Positions 30,522 to 38,380 of a stretch of 64,000 nt of DNA are shown here, in pieces (the first letter of the stretch is position 1; every line of letters starts with the position of its first letter). The stretch lies in contig NZ_BQKC01000002.1 of the NCBI RefSeq assembly GCF_022834715.1, forward strand, positions 62,001 to 126,000. The letters run 5' to 3'. Under the pieces are notes generated by a model. That model was not told the origin of the DNA. It saw nothing but the letters and a program-made list of their open reading frames with translations, and ran no database searches. A program made the position numbers and the translations under genes. Source of the DNA: Granulimonas faecalis. GTDB taxonomy: Bacteria; Actinomycetota; Coriobacteriia; Coriobacteriales; Atopobiaceae.

Positions 30522-31142
30522 ATGACAACGTTTCGCTACACGAGGTCGGGATATGAGGCGTACTTCCTGGTCGAGGGCCGGCCGGTCACGACCGCATCGG
30601 ACTTCCGCGAACTCTGCCGCGAGGTCTACTCCCGGGCGTGCCCGGTGACGGTGGGCACCGTCTTCTCCGTGGGCCTCGCCCCGGCCCTCGTGGGCGAGGC
30701 CGCCGAGACCCTGGCCGAGCGGGTATGGCCCGACGACGAGGACGCCCAGAAGGACTTCATGGACCTCTACCCGGCCCGGGTGGCCGAGGCCCTCGCCCAG
30801 GAGGGGGTGAGGGTCACCTGCCTCGGATGGATGGGCCCTGTCGGCCCCTTCGAGGAGGACCTGCCGTTCCTGGACCGGATGCCTCCCGAGCCCACGGTCA
30901 CCACCGTCGAGGACTTCGAGCTCACCGACCTCGCCCCCTGCGGTTTCTGCCACTGCGACGCCCGGGTCGAGGAGACCTACGACCCGGATCTCGAGAGGAC
31001 CCGCATCGACGTGGCCTGCGCCAACGACGAGTGCGGGGCGCAGGTCACCGTCACGACGCCCCAGGACTGCCCCTACGACGTGGAGATGTCCGCCAGGGAG
31101 CAGGCCGTGGATGCCTGGAACCAGTGGCAGGGGAGGGGCTGA
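30522..31142 (+). CDS. Lar-like restriction alleviation protein B (tandem paralogue)
   Basis: 206 residues, ATG 30522, two bases after the previous stop. Same two-part build: N-terminal domain (CREVYSRACPVTVGTVFSVG, LYPARVAEALAQEGVR) and C-terminal zinc ribbon (LTDLAPCGFCHCDAR, CANDECGA, QAVDAWNQWQG). The pair arose by tandem duplication and has diverged strongly, so each copy may counter a different host system. Followed 42 bases later by ardC2. Confidence 0.75.
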   Translation: MTTFRYTRSGYEAYFLVEGRPVTTASDFRELCREVYSRACPVTVGTVFSVGLAPALVGEAAETLAERVWPDDEDAQKDFMDLYPARVAEALAQEGVRVTCLGWMGPVGPFEEDLPFLDRMPPEPTVTTVEDFELTDLAPCGFCHCDARVEETYDPDLERTRIDVACANDECGAQVTVTTPQDCPYDVEMSAREQAVDAWNQWQGRG

Positions 31143-31184
31143 CCCCCGCACCGACCATCCCGACAACCCATGAAGGAGGTCCCC

Positions 31185-32172
31185 ATGGCAGACGCCAAGC
31201 TCGACGCCGCCCGCAGGGAGCTCGCGGCCCAGATCGCGGCCGACATCGACGCCCTGGGCGCCAACTGGGTGCGCCCCTGGGTCTCCCAGGCGCCCCGGAA
31301 CCCGCTGTCCGGTACCGTCTACAAGGGGCGCAACGCCCTGCTGCTCACCTACGTTATCCGCAAGCACCGCTTCTCGGACCCCCGGTTCATGACCTTCACC
31401 CAGGCCCGGAAGGCCGGCCTCATGGTCCGCCGCGGCGCCCACGGCTTTCCCGTGGAGCGGTGGCAGGAGGTCTTCTTCCTGAAGGCCGATCCCAAGGAGC
31501 CCGTGGCCCAGCCCAAGGGGGCCCGGGAGAGGGCGGCCATGTGGAAGGATCCCCGCTACGGCACCCGGGTGGTGCCCGTGGGCCACTACACCGTCTTTAA
31601 CGCCGGCGACATCGAGGGCGTCGAGCCGTTCCTTGTGGAGGCGACCCCCGAGAACCCCGAGGTCATGGACCTCCTCGTGGACCACGGCCCGTGCCCCGTG
31701 GACACGGTGGTGAGCAATGGGGCCTTCTACGAGCCGGGCCGCGACCGCATCACGGTGCCCCCCGGCGGCGACCTTCTCCTCCGAGGGGGCGTTCTTCCGG
31801 ACGCTGCTCCACGAGGAGTGCCACGCCACCGGGGCCGAGGGCCGCCTCGGTCGCCCCGCCGTGTGCGAACGGGTCAAGGTGACTTACGAAGACATCGCCC
31901 GGGAGGAGCTCGTGGCGGAGCTCGGCAGCGTGTTCGCGGCCAGCAGGCTCTCAATCGACCTTTCCGAGCTCACCGCGGCGGACCTGGCCGAAGGGGGCCG
32001 GTGGGCGGAGCACGGGGCCTACCTCAAGGGGTGGCTTGCCGCCTTCGACGAGGGCGACCGCGCCGACGCCCTCATGACCGCCGCCACGGCGGCGGGCAGG
32101 GCCTCGGACTGGCTCTTCGACCACTGCTTCTCCGAGGCGGGAAACGGGGGCGCCGAGGCGGGGGCCGCCTGA
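31185..32172 (+). pseudogene. ArdC-like antirestriction protein 2, broken by a one-base frameshift
   Basis: ATG 31185 behind gaaggagg. The ArdC ssDNA-binding half (ANWVRPWVSQAPRNPLSGTV, GHYTVFNAGDIEGVEPF) is followed at a run of six C (31758-31763) by a shift: the metallopeptidase half (AATFSSEGAFFRTLLHEECH, HExxH intact, EELVAELGSVFAA) continues one base off to the TGA at 32170-32172. Five C would restore a protein of about 328 residues collinear with ArdC1. Cause unresolved: assembly error, mutation or slippage. Confidence 0.8.
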
Positions 32173-32186
32173 AGGGGAGGGAAGCG

Positions 32187-32444
32187 TTGAGATACTACGT
32201 CAACTACCGCGAGTCCGATGAGAAAGGCGAGCTCTGGAGGAACACGTGGCACCGGGCCCTGAAGACCCGCCGGGGCACCGAGGCGTGGCTCAAGCGCCAC
32301 GGTTACGTGGCCACCGACGACCCGAACACCTGGCACGGCACGGAGTGGCCGTACACCAACGATGCCACCGTGTACGCCTGGGACGAGCTCCCCGACCACG
32401 TCAAGGACCTCATGGCCCGCGAGGACCTGGGTCCCGACTCATGA
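32187..32444 (+). CDS. Hypothetical protein (85 aa)
   Basis: TTG at 32187 with ggggaggg upstream, 14 bases after ardC2. The product starts RYYVNYRESDEKGELWRN and is tryptophan/histidine-rich (LKRHGYVATDDPNTWHGTEW). It closes the antirestriction gene run just before the cas promoter. No family recognised; by position an antirestriction or transfer accessory protein. Confidence 0.6.
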   Translation: MRYYVNYRESDEKGELWRNTWHRALKTRRGTEAWLKRHGYVATDDPNTWHGTEWPYTNDATVYAWDELPDHVKDLMAREDLGPDS

Positions 32445-32475
32445 GAGGCCGGGCACCCGTGCGGCCTAAGGCCCT

Positions 32476-32522
32476 GTGATATAGTCACTTTCAGATTATT
32501 TAAATTTTAATGGAGGTGCCTC
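32476..32522 (+). promoter_or_regulatory. Promoter region and ribosome site of the cas operon
   Basis: An AT-rich island (gatatagtcactttcagatt, attatttaaatttta) just before cas5, in otherwise GC-rich DNA, contains plausible -10 boxes (tatagt or tattta). The ribosome site ggaggtg lies six bases before the GTG of cas5. Confidence 0.5.
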
Positions 32523-33182
32523 GTGGCCCAAGGTTTCATGGTCCGTCTCAGGGGCCCCATGGCCCTGTTCACCCGACCGGAGTTCAAGGTCGAGCGCTAC
32601 AGCTACGACGTCCCCACGCCGAGCGCCCTGGCCGGCGCCCTGGCCTCCATCTACCTCCACCCCGGCATCGAGTGGCAGGTGGAGCGCTACTGGGTCCTGA
32701 ACGAGATACGCCGCCAGTCCGTGGCGGTGAAGGAGGTCTCCTCCAAGGCGAGCTCCGCGAAGGTGCTCCAGGCGGCCAAGGGCAAAGGCCCCATGCCCAG
32801 AGTGGGGGTGGGGGAGGCCCGCCAGATCCGGTGCACGTCGCGCCTCGTGGACGTCGACTACGTGGTCCAGTGCCGCTTCTCCATCACGGACGGCACCGAC
32901 TCCAGGGCCAAGCGCGCCAAGATCGCGTCCATCGTCGATAGGCGCCTCCGGCGCGGCCAGTGCTACCAGCAGCCCTACCTCGGCGTGCGGGAGCACCCCT
33001 GCTCCTTCTCGGCCTGGGAAGGGGGCGTGCCCGAGGGCCACTACTCCCAGTGCGGCCCCGTGGACCTCGGCCTCGTGTTCTGCGGCATGGACCGCACGGA
33101 CCCCGCCGTGGACCGTCCCCGGTTCTTCCGCGCGGTCATGGACCGCGGGTGCGTCGAGGTGGCTGGAAGGGAGGTGGTCTAG
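32523..33182 (+). CDS. cas5c: Cas5c (Cas5d), type I-C crRNA-processing protein
   Basis: 219 residues, the usual size. N-terminal RAMP strand with FMVRLRGPMALFTRPEFKVE and SYDVPTPSALAGALASIYLHP, characteristic of I-C Cas5, and a late glycine-rich YLGVREHPCSF. In type I-C this protein replaces Cas6: it cuts the precursor RNA at the base of the repeat stem and stays on the 5' handle of the guide. The repeats in arrays 1 and 2 have the matching stem and ATTGAAAC handle. First gene of the operon; cas3, which normally precedes it, is absent. Confidence 0.95.
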   Translation: MAQGFMVRLRGPMALFTRPEFKVERYSYDVPTPSALAGALASIYLHPGIEWQVERYWVLNEIRRQSVAVKEVSSKASSAKVLQAAKGKGPMPRVGVGEARQIRCTSRLVDVDYVVQCRFSITDGTDSRAKRAKIASIVDRRLRRGQCYQQPYLGVREHPCSFSAWEGGVPEGHYSQCGPVDLGLVFCGMDRTDPAVDRPRFFRAVMDRGCVEVAGREVV

Positions 33183-34838
33183 GTGCTCCTGGAAGACCTG
33201 GTGAGGCTCCACGGGGAGCTCGTCTCCCGCGGGGCCGCCGTGGCCCCCGCCGGCATGGCGTGGCGGAAGGTCCGCGGGCGCGTCGCCATCGACCCCGCAG
33301 GAAGGCTCCTGGGGATCCTTCCCGGCGACTACTCCGGGGACGAACCCGCGGAGACCCTGGCGCCGGCGCCCCCGGTGAGGTCCGCCAACATCGCCGCGGC
33401 CCTGCTCTGCGACACGGCCGCCTACCTCCTCGGCTTCTCGCCCAAGGGCGACGCCCGGGCCGCCGAGAAGTTCGAGGCGTCCCGGAGGCTCCATCGCGAG
33501 GCCCTCGAGGGCGTGGCCGAGGCGGCGCCCCTGCTGGCGTTTCTCGACTCCTGGGACCCCGCCCGGGCGCCGTCCGTGACGGCCGTCGCCGAGAGCCCCG
33601 TGGACCTTAACATGGCCCTCCTCGAGTTCTGCCTGGTGGACGCCGACGGCGCCGTCCGCGACCTCCTGGACACGGAGGGCGTCAGAGAGGCCCTGGAGAG
33701 GCGCTCCTCAGAGAGGGGCGGCGGCGCCTACACGGACCTGGTCACAGGCGAGCCCTGCGAGCCCTTAAGGGTGCACCCCAAGGCCCCGGCCCTCGCGGGG
33801 CCCGGGGAGAAGGCGGCGCCGGTCGTGGGCTGCAACATCGAGAGCGCCGAGTCCTGGGGCGCCTCCCAGGGCTACCTGTCGCCCATGGCCCGTCCCACGG
33901 CCGAGCGCTACTCGGCGGCCCTGGACTGGCTCCTGAAGGATGGGTGCCACAGCCTGTGTCTCGGCGAGGCCACCTTCGCCTGGTGGGCCGACGGCGAGGC
34001 CGACGGGACCGTGGCGCCGGCCGTGGCCGACGCCCTCCGGGGCTCGGGGGCGGCCGACGTGGACGCCGACGCCGGGTGCGCGCCCCTCCACATGGCCTGC
34101 CTCTCCTCGAGGTACGCACGGGTGCAGCTCCGCTGGTACGAAACCGTCACCTGGGAAGACGCCAGGGACTCCCTGGGGCGGTGGGAGGGTTGCTTCGGCG
34201 GGAGGGTCCCGTCGGCCTTCTCGATCCTCCGGGCCCTGGAGAGGCCGGGGGAGAAGGCCCCGGCCACCCGCTGCCAGGACGCCGCCTCCCTGGTGGGCGC
34301 CCTGATCATGGGAGGCCCCTGGCCGAGGACCCTGACCCAGAGGGCGGCCGCCATGGCGTCCGCGGGAGACATCGGCCCCACGGTGGCCGGCACCCTGGCG
34401 GCCTCGGCCCTGTCGACACGAAAGGAGTCGGGAATGGAGACCGACGACCTGCTCTGCCCCGCCGACCCCGCCTACCGGGCCGGCTGCATCTTCGCCATCC
34501 TGGAGGGCCTCCAGAAGGCCGCCCAGGGGCGCCTGGCCGCCCCGGTGAGGACCCGCTACATGGCCGGGGCCGCCAAGAGCCCCGTCCGGGTGCTGCCGAC
34601 GCTCGTCGCCACCGCCCAGGCCCACCTGAAGAAGCTCTCCCGGACCAAGCCGGGGCTCGCCGCCTTCTACGAGTCGGCGCTTTCCGAGGCCGTGGCCGCG
34701 GGGCCCGTGCCCCTCACCATGGACGCTGCGGCCTCCTGGCGCTTCTACGTCGGCTACTACCGCCAGCGTGACCAGCTCTACCGCCCCGCCGGCGACGGCG
34801 CCGACCCGGAGGCGGAGGAGGAGGTGCGCGCGGACTAG
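33183..34838 (+). CDS. cas8c: Cas8c (Csd1), large subunit of type I-C Cascade
   Basis: 551 residues from a GTG directly after the cas5 stop. Matches Csd1 in order: GDYSGDEPAETL near residue 50, SANIAAALLCDTAAYLLGFS, GCNIESAESWGASQGYLSPM with AERYSAALDWLL (about 217-255), and the helical C-terminus. Cas8c recognises the PAM and opens the target. The length is slightly below many Csd1 proteins. An internal start gives Cas11c. Confidence 0.93.
   Translation: MLLEDLVRLHGELVSRGAAVAPAGMAWRKVRGRVAIDPAGRLLGILPGDYSGDEPAETLAPAPPVRSANIAAALLCDTAAYLLGFSPKGDARAAEKFEASRRLHREALEGVAEAAPLLAFLDSWDPARAPSVTAVAESPVDLNMALLEFCLVDADGAVRDLLDTEGVREALERRSSERGGGAYTDLVTGEPCEPLRVHPKAPALAGPGEKAAPVVGCNIESAESWGASQGYLSPMARPTAERYSAALDWLLKDGCHSLCLGEATFAWWADGEADGTVAPAVADALRGSGAADVDADAGCAPLHMACLSSRYARVQLRWYETVTWEDARDSLGRWEGCFGGRVPSAFSILRALERPGEKAPATRCQDAASLVGALIMGGPWPRTLTQRAAAMASAGDIGPTVAGTLAASALSTRKESGMETDDLLCPADPAYRAGCIFAILEGLQKAAQGRLAAPVRTRYMAGAAKSPVRVLPTLVATAQAHLKKLSRTKPGLAAFYESALSEAVAAGPVPLTMDAAASWRFYVGYYRQRDQLYRPAGDGADPEAEEEVRAD
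34434..34838 (+). CDS. cas11c: Cas11c, made from an internal start in cas8c
   Basis: Within cas8c and in the same frame, an ATG at 34434 is preceded by aaaggag with 6 bases spacing. It would give 134 residues (starting METDDLLCPADPAYRAGC), all helical, the size of the small subunit known to be produced by internal initiation in type I-C systems. This completes the Cascade set. Assigned from the internal ribosome site and family knowledge. Confidence 0.75.
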   Translation: METDDLLCPADPAYRAGCIFAILEGLQKAAQGRLAAPVRTRYMAGAAKSPVRVLPTLVATAQAHLKKLSRTKPGLAAFYESALSEAVAAGPVPLTMDAAASWRFYVGYYRQRDQLYRPAGDGADPEAEEEVRAD

Positions 34839-34908
34839 GGCCCCACTCCCGCACCGCCCCGAAACGACGGAAGGCCCCACCACACGTTTTCCCCAAGGAG
34901 GACCACCC

Positions 34909-35796
34909 ATGGACAATACCCTGGACCGCCGCATCGAGTTCGTCGCCTACCTCGATGTGGAGCTCGGCAACCCCAACGGCGACCCCGACGCCGGAAACCG
35001 CCCCCGCCAGCTCGACGACGGCCGCGGCATCGTCACCGACGTGTGCCTGAAGCGCAAGGTCCGCGACCGCATCGCCCTGGAGCACAGCGGCGAGGAGGGC
35101 TTCGACCTGTACATCGAGCCCACGGGGACCCTGAACTCCAAGGACGAGCGCGGCTTCGAGGCCGTGCTCGGGGCCGGGGTCGACCTCAAGGGGCTCAGGA
35201 AGAGCGACCCCGACGCGGCCCTGCGGGTCCGCGACGCCATGTGCCGCACCTACTTCGACGTGCGCTGCTTCGGCGCCGTCATGACCACCTTCGCCAAGAA
35301 CAACCTGGCCGGCGGCCAGGTGCGCGGCCCCGTGCAGCTGTCCTTCGCCGTCTCGGCCGACCCGGTGTTTCCCGAGGGGCAGACCCTCACCCGCCAGGCG
35401 GTGACCACGGAGGCCGACCGCGAGAAGAAGACCTCCGAGATGGCCGTCAAGTGGGTCGTACCCTACGGCCTCTACCGCGTCTCGGGCTTCGTCTCCCCGG
35501 CCCGGGCCAGAGACACCGGCTTCACCTGGGAGGACTGGGACGCCTTCGTCGGGGCGTTCCGCCGCATGTTCTGGGAGGACCGCAGCGCGAGCCGCCCCTC
35601 CATGAGGCTCCGCACCCTGACCTGCTTCACGCACCCCAACGCCCTGGGGGTGTGCGCCGCCGAGGCCAACCTGGAGCGCGTCTCGGCGTCCCTCAAGGAG
35701 GGCGTGGACATCCCGACGTCCTTCGGCGACTACGTCGTGGAGGCCGACGGCGAGGGCCTGCCCGAGGGCGTCGAGATGGTCCACGAGGTGCTCTAG
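34909..35796 (+). CDS. cas7c: Cas7c (Csd2), backbone subunit of type I-C Cascade
   Basis: 295 residues, ATG 34909 behind aaggagg, 70 bases after cas8c. The N-terminal signature is unmistakable: VELGNPNGDPDAGNRPR, then DDGRGIVTDVCLKRKVRD. The middle FDVRCFGAVMTTFAKNN and RGPVQLSFA continue the Csd2 pattern. Several copies would coat the guide RNA. The frame is intact. After cas7 a normal locus carries cas4-cas1-cas2; here a secreted nuclease gene follows instead. Confidence 0.95.
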   Translation: MDNTLDRRIEFVAYLDVELGNPNGDPDAGNRPRQLDDGRGIVTDVCLKRKVRDRIALEHSGEEGFDLYIEPTGTLNSKDERGFEAVLGAGVDLKGLRKSDPDAALRVRDAMCRTYFDVRCFGAVMTTFAKNNLAGGQVRGPVQLSFAVSADPVFPEGQTLTRQAVTTEADREKKTSEMAVKWVVPYGLYRVSGFVSPARARDTGFTWEDWDAFVGAFRRMFWEDRSASRPSMRLRTLTCFTHPNALGVCAAEANLERVSASLKEGVDIPTSFGDYVVEADGEGLPEGVEMVHEVL

Positions 35797-35831
35797 GGCC
35801 GCCGCTGCGGGCGTCACCGGAAGGAGGATCC

Positions 35832-36530
35832 ATGGCAAGACGCGGGAAGGGCCGCCCGAGGCTCGGCGGGGCGTGGGCAATCGTCGTCGCGGCCCTGACG
35901 GCCGTCCTCGCCCAGACCCCCTGGGAGGCCCCCGGGGTCATCGGGGACCCCACCGCATCGGCGTCGACGGCCCCGGCGGCGACGACCGCCGGGGCCCCCG
36001 AGGACATGGCGGCGTCGTTCTCGGCCTACGACGGCTCGCGGGAGCCCCACGCGACCTTCTCGGACCTCGACGGGAACCTGCGGTGCGGGCCCGTGTTCGC
36101 GGTCCTGGACGAGGCCCACATGGGGTCCGGGGAGAGGCCCGACATCTCGGGGGTGGAGCCGAGCGGGTGGAGGCAGAAGCGCTACGACGGCATCGACGGC
36201 GGCTGGCTCTACAACCGCTGCCACCTCCTGGGCGACCAGCTCTGGAACGACGACAGCGCCAACTGGAAGAACCTGGTGACCGGGACCCGTCAGATGAACG
36301 TGGAGGGGATGCTTCCCATCGAGAACGAGGTGGCCTCCCACCTGAGGTCCACGGGTCACCTCGTGATGTACCAGGTGACGCCCCTCTTCGAGGGGGAGGA
36401 GGCCGTCTGCCGGGCGGTGCGCATGGAGGCGTCCTGCCTGGAGGGGGACCTTAAGATCGACGAGCGCGTCGAGAACGTCCAGGACGGCATCGTCATCGAC
36501 TACACCGACGGGTCCAGCCGGGCGGCGTGA
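35832..36530 (+). CDS. Exported DNA/RNA non-specific endonuclease (EndA/Spd-like)
   Basis: 232 residues, ATG 35832 behind aaggagga, 35 bases after cas7. A signal or anchor helix (WAIVVAALTAVLAQTPW, residues 15-31) is followed by an Ala/Thr linker. The nuclease core has LYNRCHLLGDQLWNDDSANW (catalytic His in place of DRGH) and KNLVTGTRQMNVEGM (metal-binding Asn), typical of beta-beta-alpha-metal nucleases used for DNA entry or host DNA digestion. Export argues against direct work with Cascade, but its place in the operon where Cas3 or adaptation genes would be is notable. Confidence 0.85.
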   Translation: MARRGKGRPRLGGAWAIVVAALTAVLAQTPWEAPGVIGDPTASASTAPAATTAGAPEDMAASFSAYDGSREPHATFSDLDGNLRCGPVFAVLDEAHMGSGERPDISGVEPSGWRQKRYDGIDGGWLYNRCHLLGDQLWNDDSANWKNLVTGTRQMNVEGMLPIENEVASHLRSTGHLVMYQVTPLFEGEEAVCRAVRMEASCLEGDLKIDERVENVQDGIVIDYTDGSSRAA

Positions 36531-36633
36531 GCGGGCAGACGCCGACGTCTCCCTGCGGCCGAGGCCGCGGACACCCTCGCGCAGGCACGGTGGACGACAC
36601 CCTCGCCGGGGCGACGGCGGCCGCTTGGGAAAA

Positions 36634-36671
36634 GGGAACGGGTCACGACGTCGACGCGTGACCCGTTTCCC
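36634..36671 (+). terminator. Terminator of the cas-nuclease operon
   Basis: GGGAACGGGTCACG pairs with CGTGACCCGTTTCCC (one wobble) around a 9-base loop, about 100 bases after the nuclease gene. Confidence 0.65.
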
Positions 36672-36702
36672 CCGGATGCAAGATCTGCCCCTACTTAACA
36701 CA

Positions 36703-36738
36703 GTTTCAACCCGTGGGCGGCCACGTGGGAGGCCGCCC
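36703..36738 (-). other. Hairpin followed by a TTGAAAC end, resembling a CRISPR repeat
   Basis: On the minus strand an 8-bp stem (GGGCGGCC / GGCCGCCC, 8-base loop) is followed by 12 bases ending TTGAAAC, the same spacing and ending as the array repeats. Primary sequence otherwise differs. It is weaker than the element at 27872 and may be chance. Nothing else was seen in 36531-36835. Confidence 0.3.
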
Positions 36739-36835
36739 GCCGCACCGGGCCATGCCCTGGTGCCGACACCTAGAGCATAGCCCAACCGCCCCGTCCCCGC
36801 AGGCGGGCCCGGGGTGACGACCGAAGGGAGGGGCC

Positions 36836-37033
36836 GTGGGAGACGCCGCCAAGACGACCGGGACCGACCCGTTCGGCAAAGGCCCTGGCGCAGGCCCCGG
36901 GGACCTGCCCGCCGCCGACGACACCCCCAACGCCGAGACCCTGGAGGCCGTGGCCGAGGCCCTGGCCCTGGCCGCCGGACCCCACGAGACGTACCCCGAC
37001 GCGGCCGAGCTGTTCCGGGCCCTGGACGCCTGA
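36836..37033 (+). CDS. RelB/DinJ-like antitoxin C-terminal domain, no partner toxin
   Basis: 65 residues from GTG 36836 (gaagggagg upstream). The second half (NAETLEAVAEALALAAGPHE, then YPDAAELFRALDA) matches the toxin-binding part of RelB/DinJ antitoxins. The ribbon-helix-helix N-terminus is missing, replaced by a glycine/proline-rich lead (FGKGPGAGPGDLPAADDTP). No toxin gene follows. It could neutralise a related toxin in trans or be a remnant. Confidence 0.5.
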   Translation: MGDAAKTTGTDPFGKGPGAGPGDLPAADDTPNAETLEAVAEALALAAGPHETYPDAAELFRALDA

Positions 37034-37189
37034 CCCGGGGTCCCGACGGCACCGGGCGGCAGCGCCGTCCCCCGAAAGCCCCTTCTAAAAGATCGACCGA
37101 AAAGCGCCTACCCCGGGGTATATCAGGGTAGGCGCCATCTGACAGTCAAGGAGAACGACCCCCCTGATGGGGGGCGAGAGGAGATACCC

Positions 37190-37498
37190 ATGGCACTTCC
37201 CGACCTCACCCCCGAGCAGCGCGCCGCGAACCTCGCCAAGGCCGCCGCCGCCCGCCACGCCCGCGCCGAGCTCCTCGCCCGCGTCAAGGACGGCACGACG
37301 ACCGTCGCCGAGGTGCTGGCCTCCGACGACGAGACCTGCCGCCGGCTGCCCGTGAGGTCCCTGCTCAAGGCCCTGCCGGGCCTCGGCAACGCCAAGGTGG
37401 CCAAGATCATGGAGGAGCTGGGCATCCCGGAGAAGCGCCGCGTGGCAGGGCTCGGCGCCCGCCAGCGCGAGGCCCTGGCAGAGGCCGTCCCCCGATAG
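37190..37498 (+). CDS. mihF: Actinobacterial integration host factor (mIHF)
   Basis: 102 residues, ATG 37190 with gaggag upstream. Full mIHF pattern: LPDLTPEQRAANLAKAAAAR at the start, TTVAEVLASDDE, then the H2TH-like LLKALPGLGNAKVAKIMEEL and KRRVAGLGARQREAL. It bends DNA and supports site-specific recombination and nucleoid structure. A mobile-element copy may assist integration or repress transferred genes. Its presence is a main reason to place the host in Actinomycetota. Confidence 0.92.
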   Translation: MALPDLTPEQRAANLAKAAAARHARAELLARVKDGTTTVAEVLASDDETCRRLPVRSLLKALPGLGNAKVAKIMEELGIPEKRRVAGLGARQREALAEAVPR

Positions 37499-37510
37499 CC
37501 CTTGCCTCAA

Positions 37511-37546
37511 AGGGGGCGCACCCGACCGGATGCGCCCCCTCTTTTC
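37511..37546 (+). terminator. Terminator after mihF
   Basis: Perfect 10-bp stem aggggg cgca / tgcg ccccct around cccgaccgga, followed by cttttc. Confidence 0.85.
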
Positions 37547-37694
37547 GGGCGTCCCGGGACCCGACCCCGACAGGGACCGCGAAGATGGGATATGCTTGGT
37601 GACAGTTTCGATCGGAGGCCTGCAGGTCCTCCGGCGGCTCCCCCGAGGGGGTGCCGCATGATATTCCCGACCCGGTCACACAGGACCGGGACGA

Positions 37695-37745
37695 GGGCCG
37701 TCCCCCTCCCATGGTCTCCGGGTGACGGCCCTTTTCTTTTTTTCC
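37695..37745 (+). terminator. Terminator-like hairpin with long T tract
   Basis: GGGCCGTC (37695-37702) pairs with GACGGCCC (37724-37731), then ttttctttttttcc. It lies 28 bases before the next gene start, so it may act as a leader attenuator as well. Nothing else was seen between 37547 and 37694. Confidence 0.65.
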
Positions 37746-37772
37746 TTGCAGGCAACTATATCGGGAGGGTCC

Positions 37773-38380
37773 ATGGACGGTCGCGGACATGGCGCCGCGA
37801 GATTCGGGTCGCTGTTTCCGGTGGGGAGGTCCGCCGGGCCCACGCCGACCCGTTTCAGTGCCTTCCTCCCCATGGCCTCCCACGGGATGAGACTCTCCGA
37901 CGTCCCCGACGTTCAGGCCGACGGCCCGGGCAGACCCCCGGAGCCCCGTCGCCTCAAGGTGCCCGAGCTCTGGCAGGAGAGGGTCGCGAAGGCCCTGGGG
38001 ACGGCGTTTCCCGTCGCCGTGGCAGGGTGCGGCTGCCAGGTGGCGGTGGCGGGCCCGGAGAGGGCGGTGGGGGAGTTCGTCGAGACCTACGACGCCGTGA
38101 CCGCCACAGGTACCCGCGCCTGGGCCGCCTCGGCCATGGGCCTTTGGAGAGGCCTCGACCGGAAGGCCGCGACGGCTGTCAGGGACTCCTTCTTCGACGG
38201 GTACCGCGCCGGGGTGTGTGCGGCCTGCGGCCTCGACGACGACCCCCGCCCCTCGGCAAGGGGGCCCTGCGGAGGCGCCGCCGCGAGGCCTTCTCGGCAG
38301 GGGCCGAGGCCGCCGGGGCCTTCATGGCCGCCCTGTGGGGCCGGCCCCTGCCTCAGCCGACGACGGGCGAGACGCCGTAG
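37773..38380 (+). pseudogene. Hypothetical protein broken by a one-base frameshift
   Basis: ATG 37773 (gggaggg upstream). The first frame (LKVPELWQERVAKALGTAFP, VAVAGCGCQVAVAGPERAVG, RDSFFDGYRAGVCAACGLDD) loses protein character after about 38250. A second frame (KGALRRRRREAFSAGAEAAG, FMAALWGRPLP) with strong G/C third positions continues to the TAG at 38378-38380. One missing C in the run at 38249-38252 explains this. The rejoined protein would have about 203 residues. No family recognised. Confidence 0.55.

Noticed and set aside
31758-31763. Programmed frameshifting in ardC2
   Set aside because: The C run is followed by no clear stimulatory structure, the intact paralogue at 26477 has no such site, and three other genes have similar one-base breaks, so error or slippage is more likely.
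35832-36530. The EndA-like nuclease as a direct Cas3 replacement
   Set aside because: It has an N-terminal export or anchor helix and a non-specific nuclease fold without a helicase, so it is unlikely to act with Cascade in the cytoplasm. The linkage is reported as a finding, but the replacement idea is not claimed.
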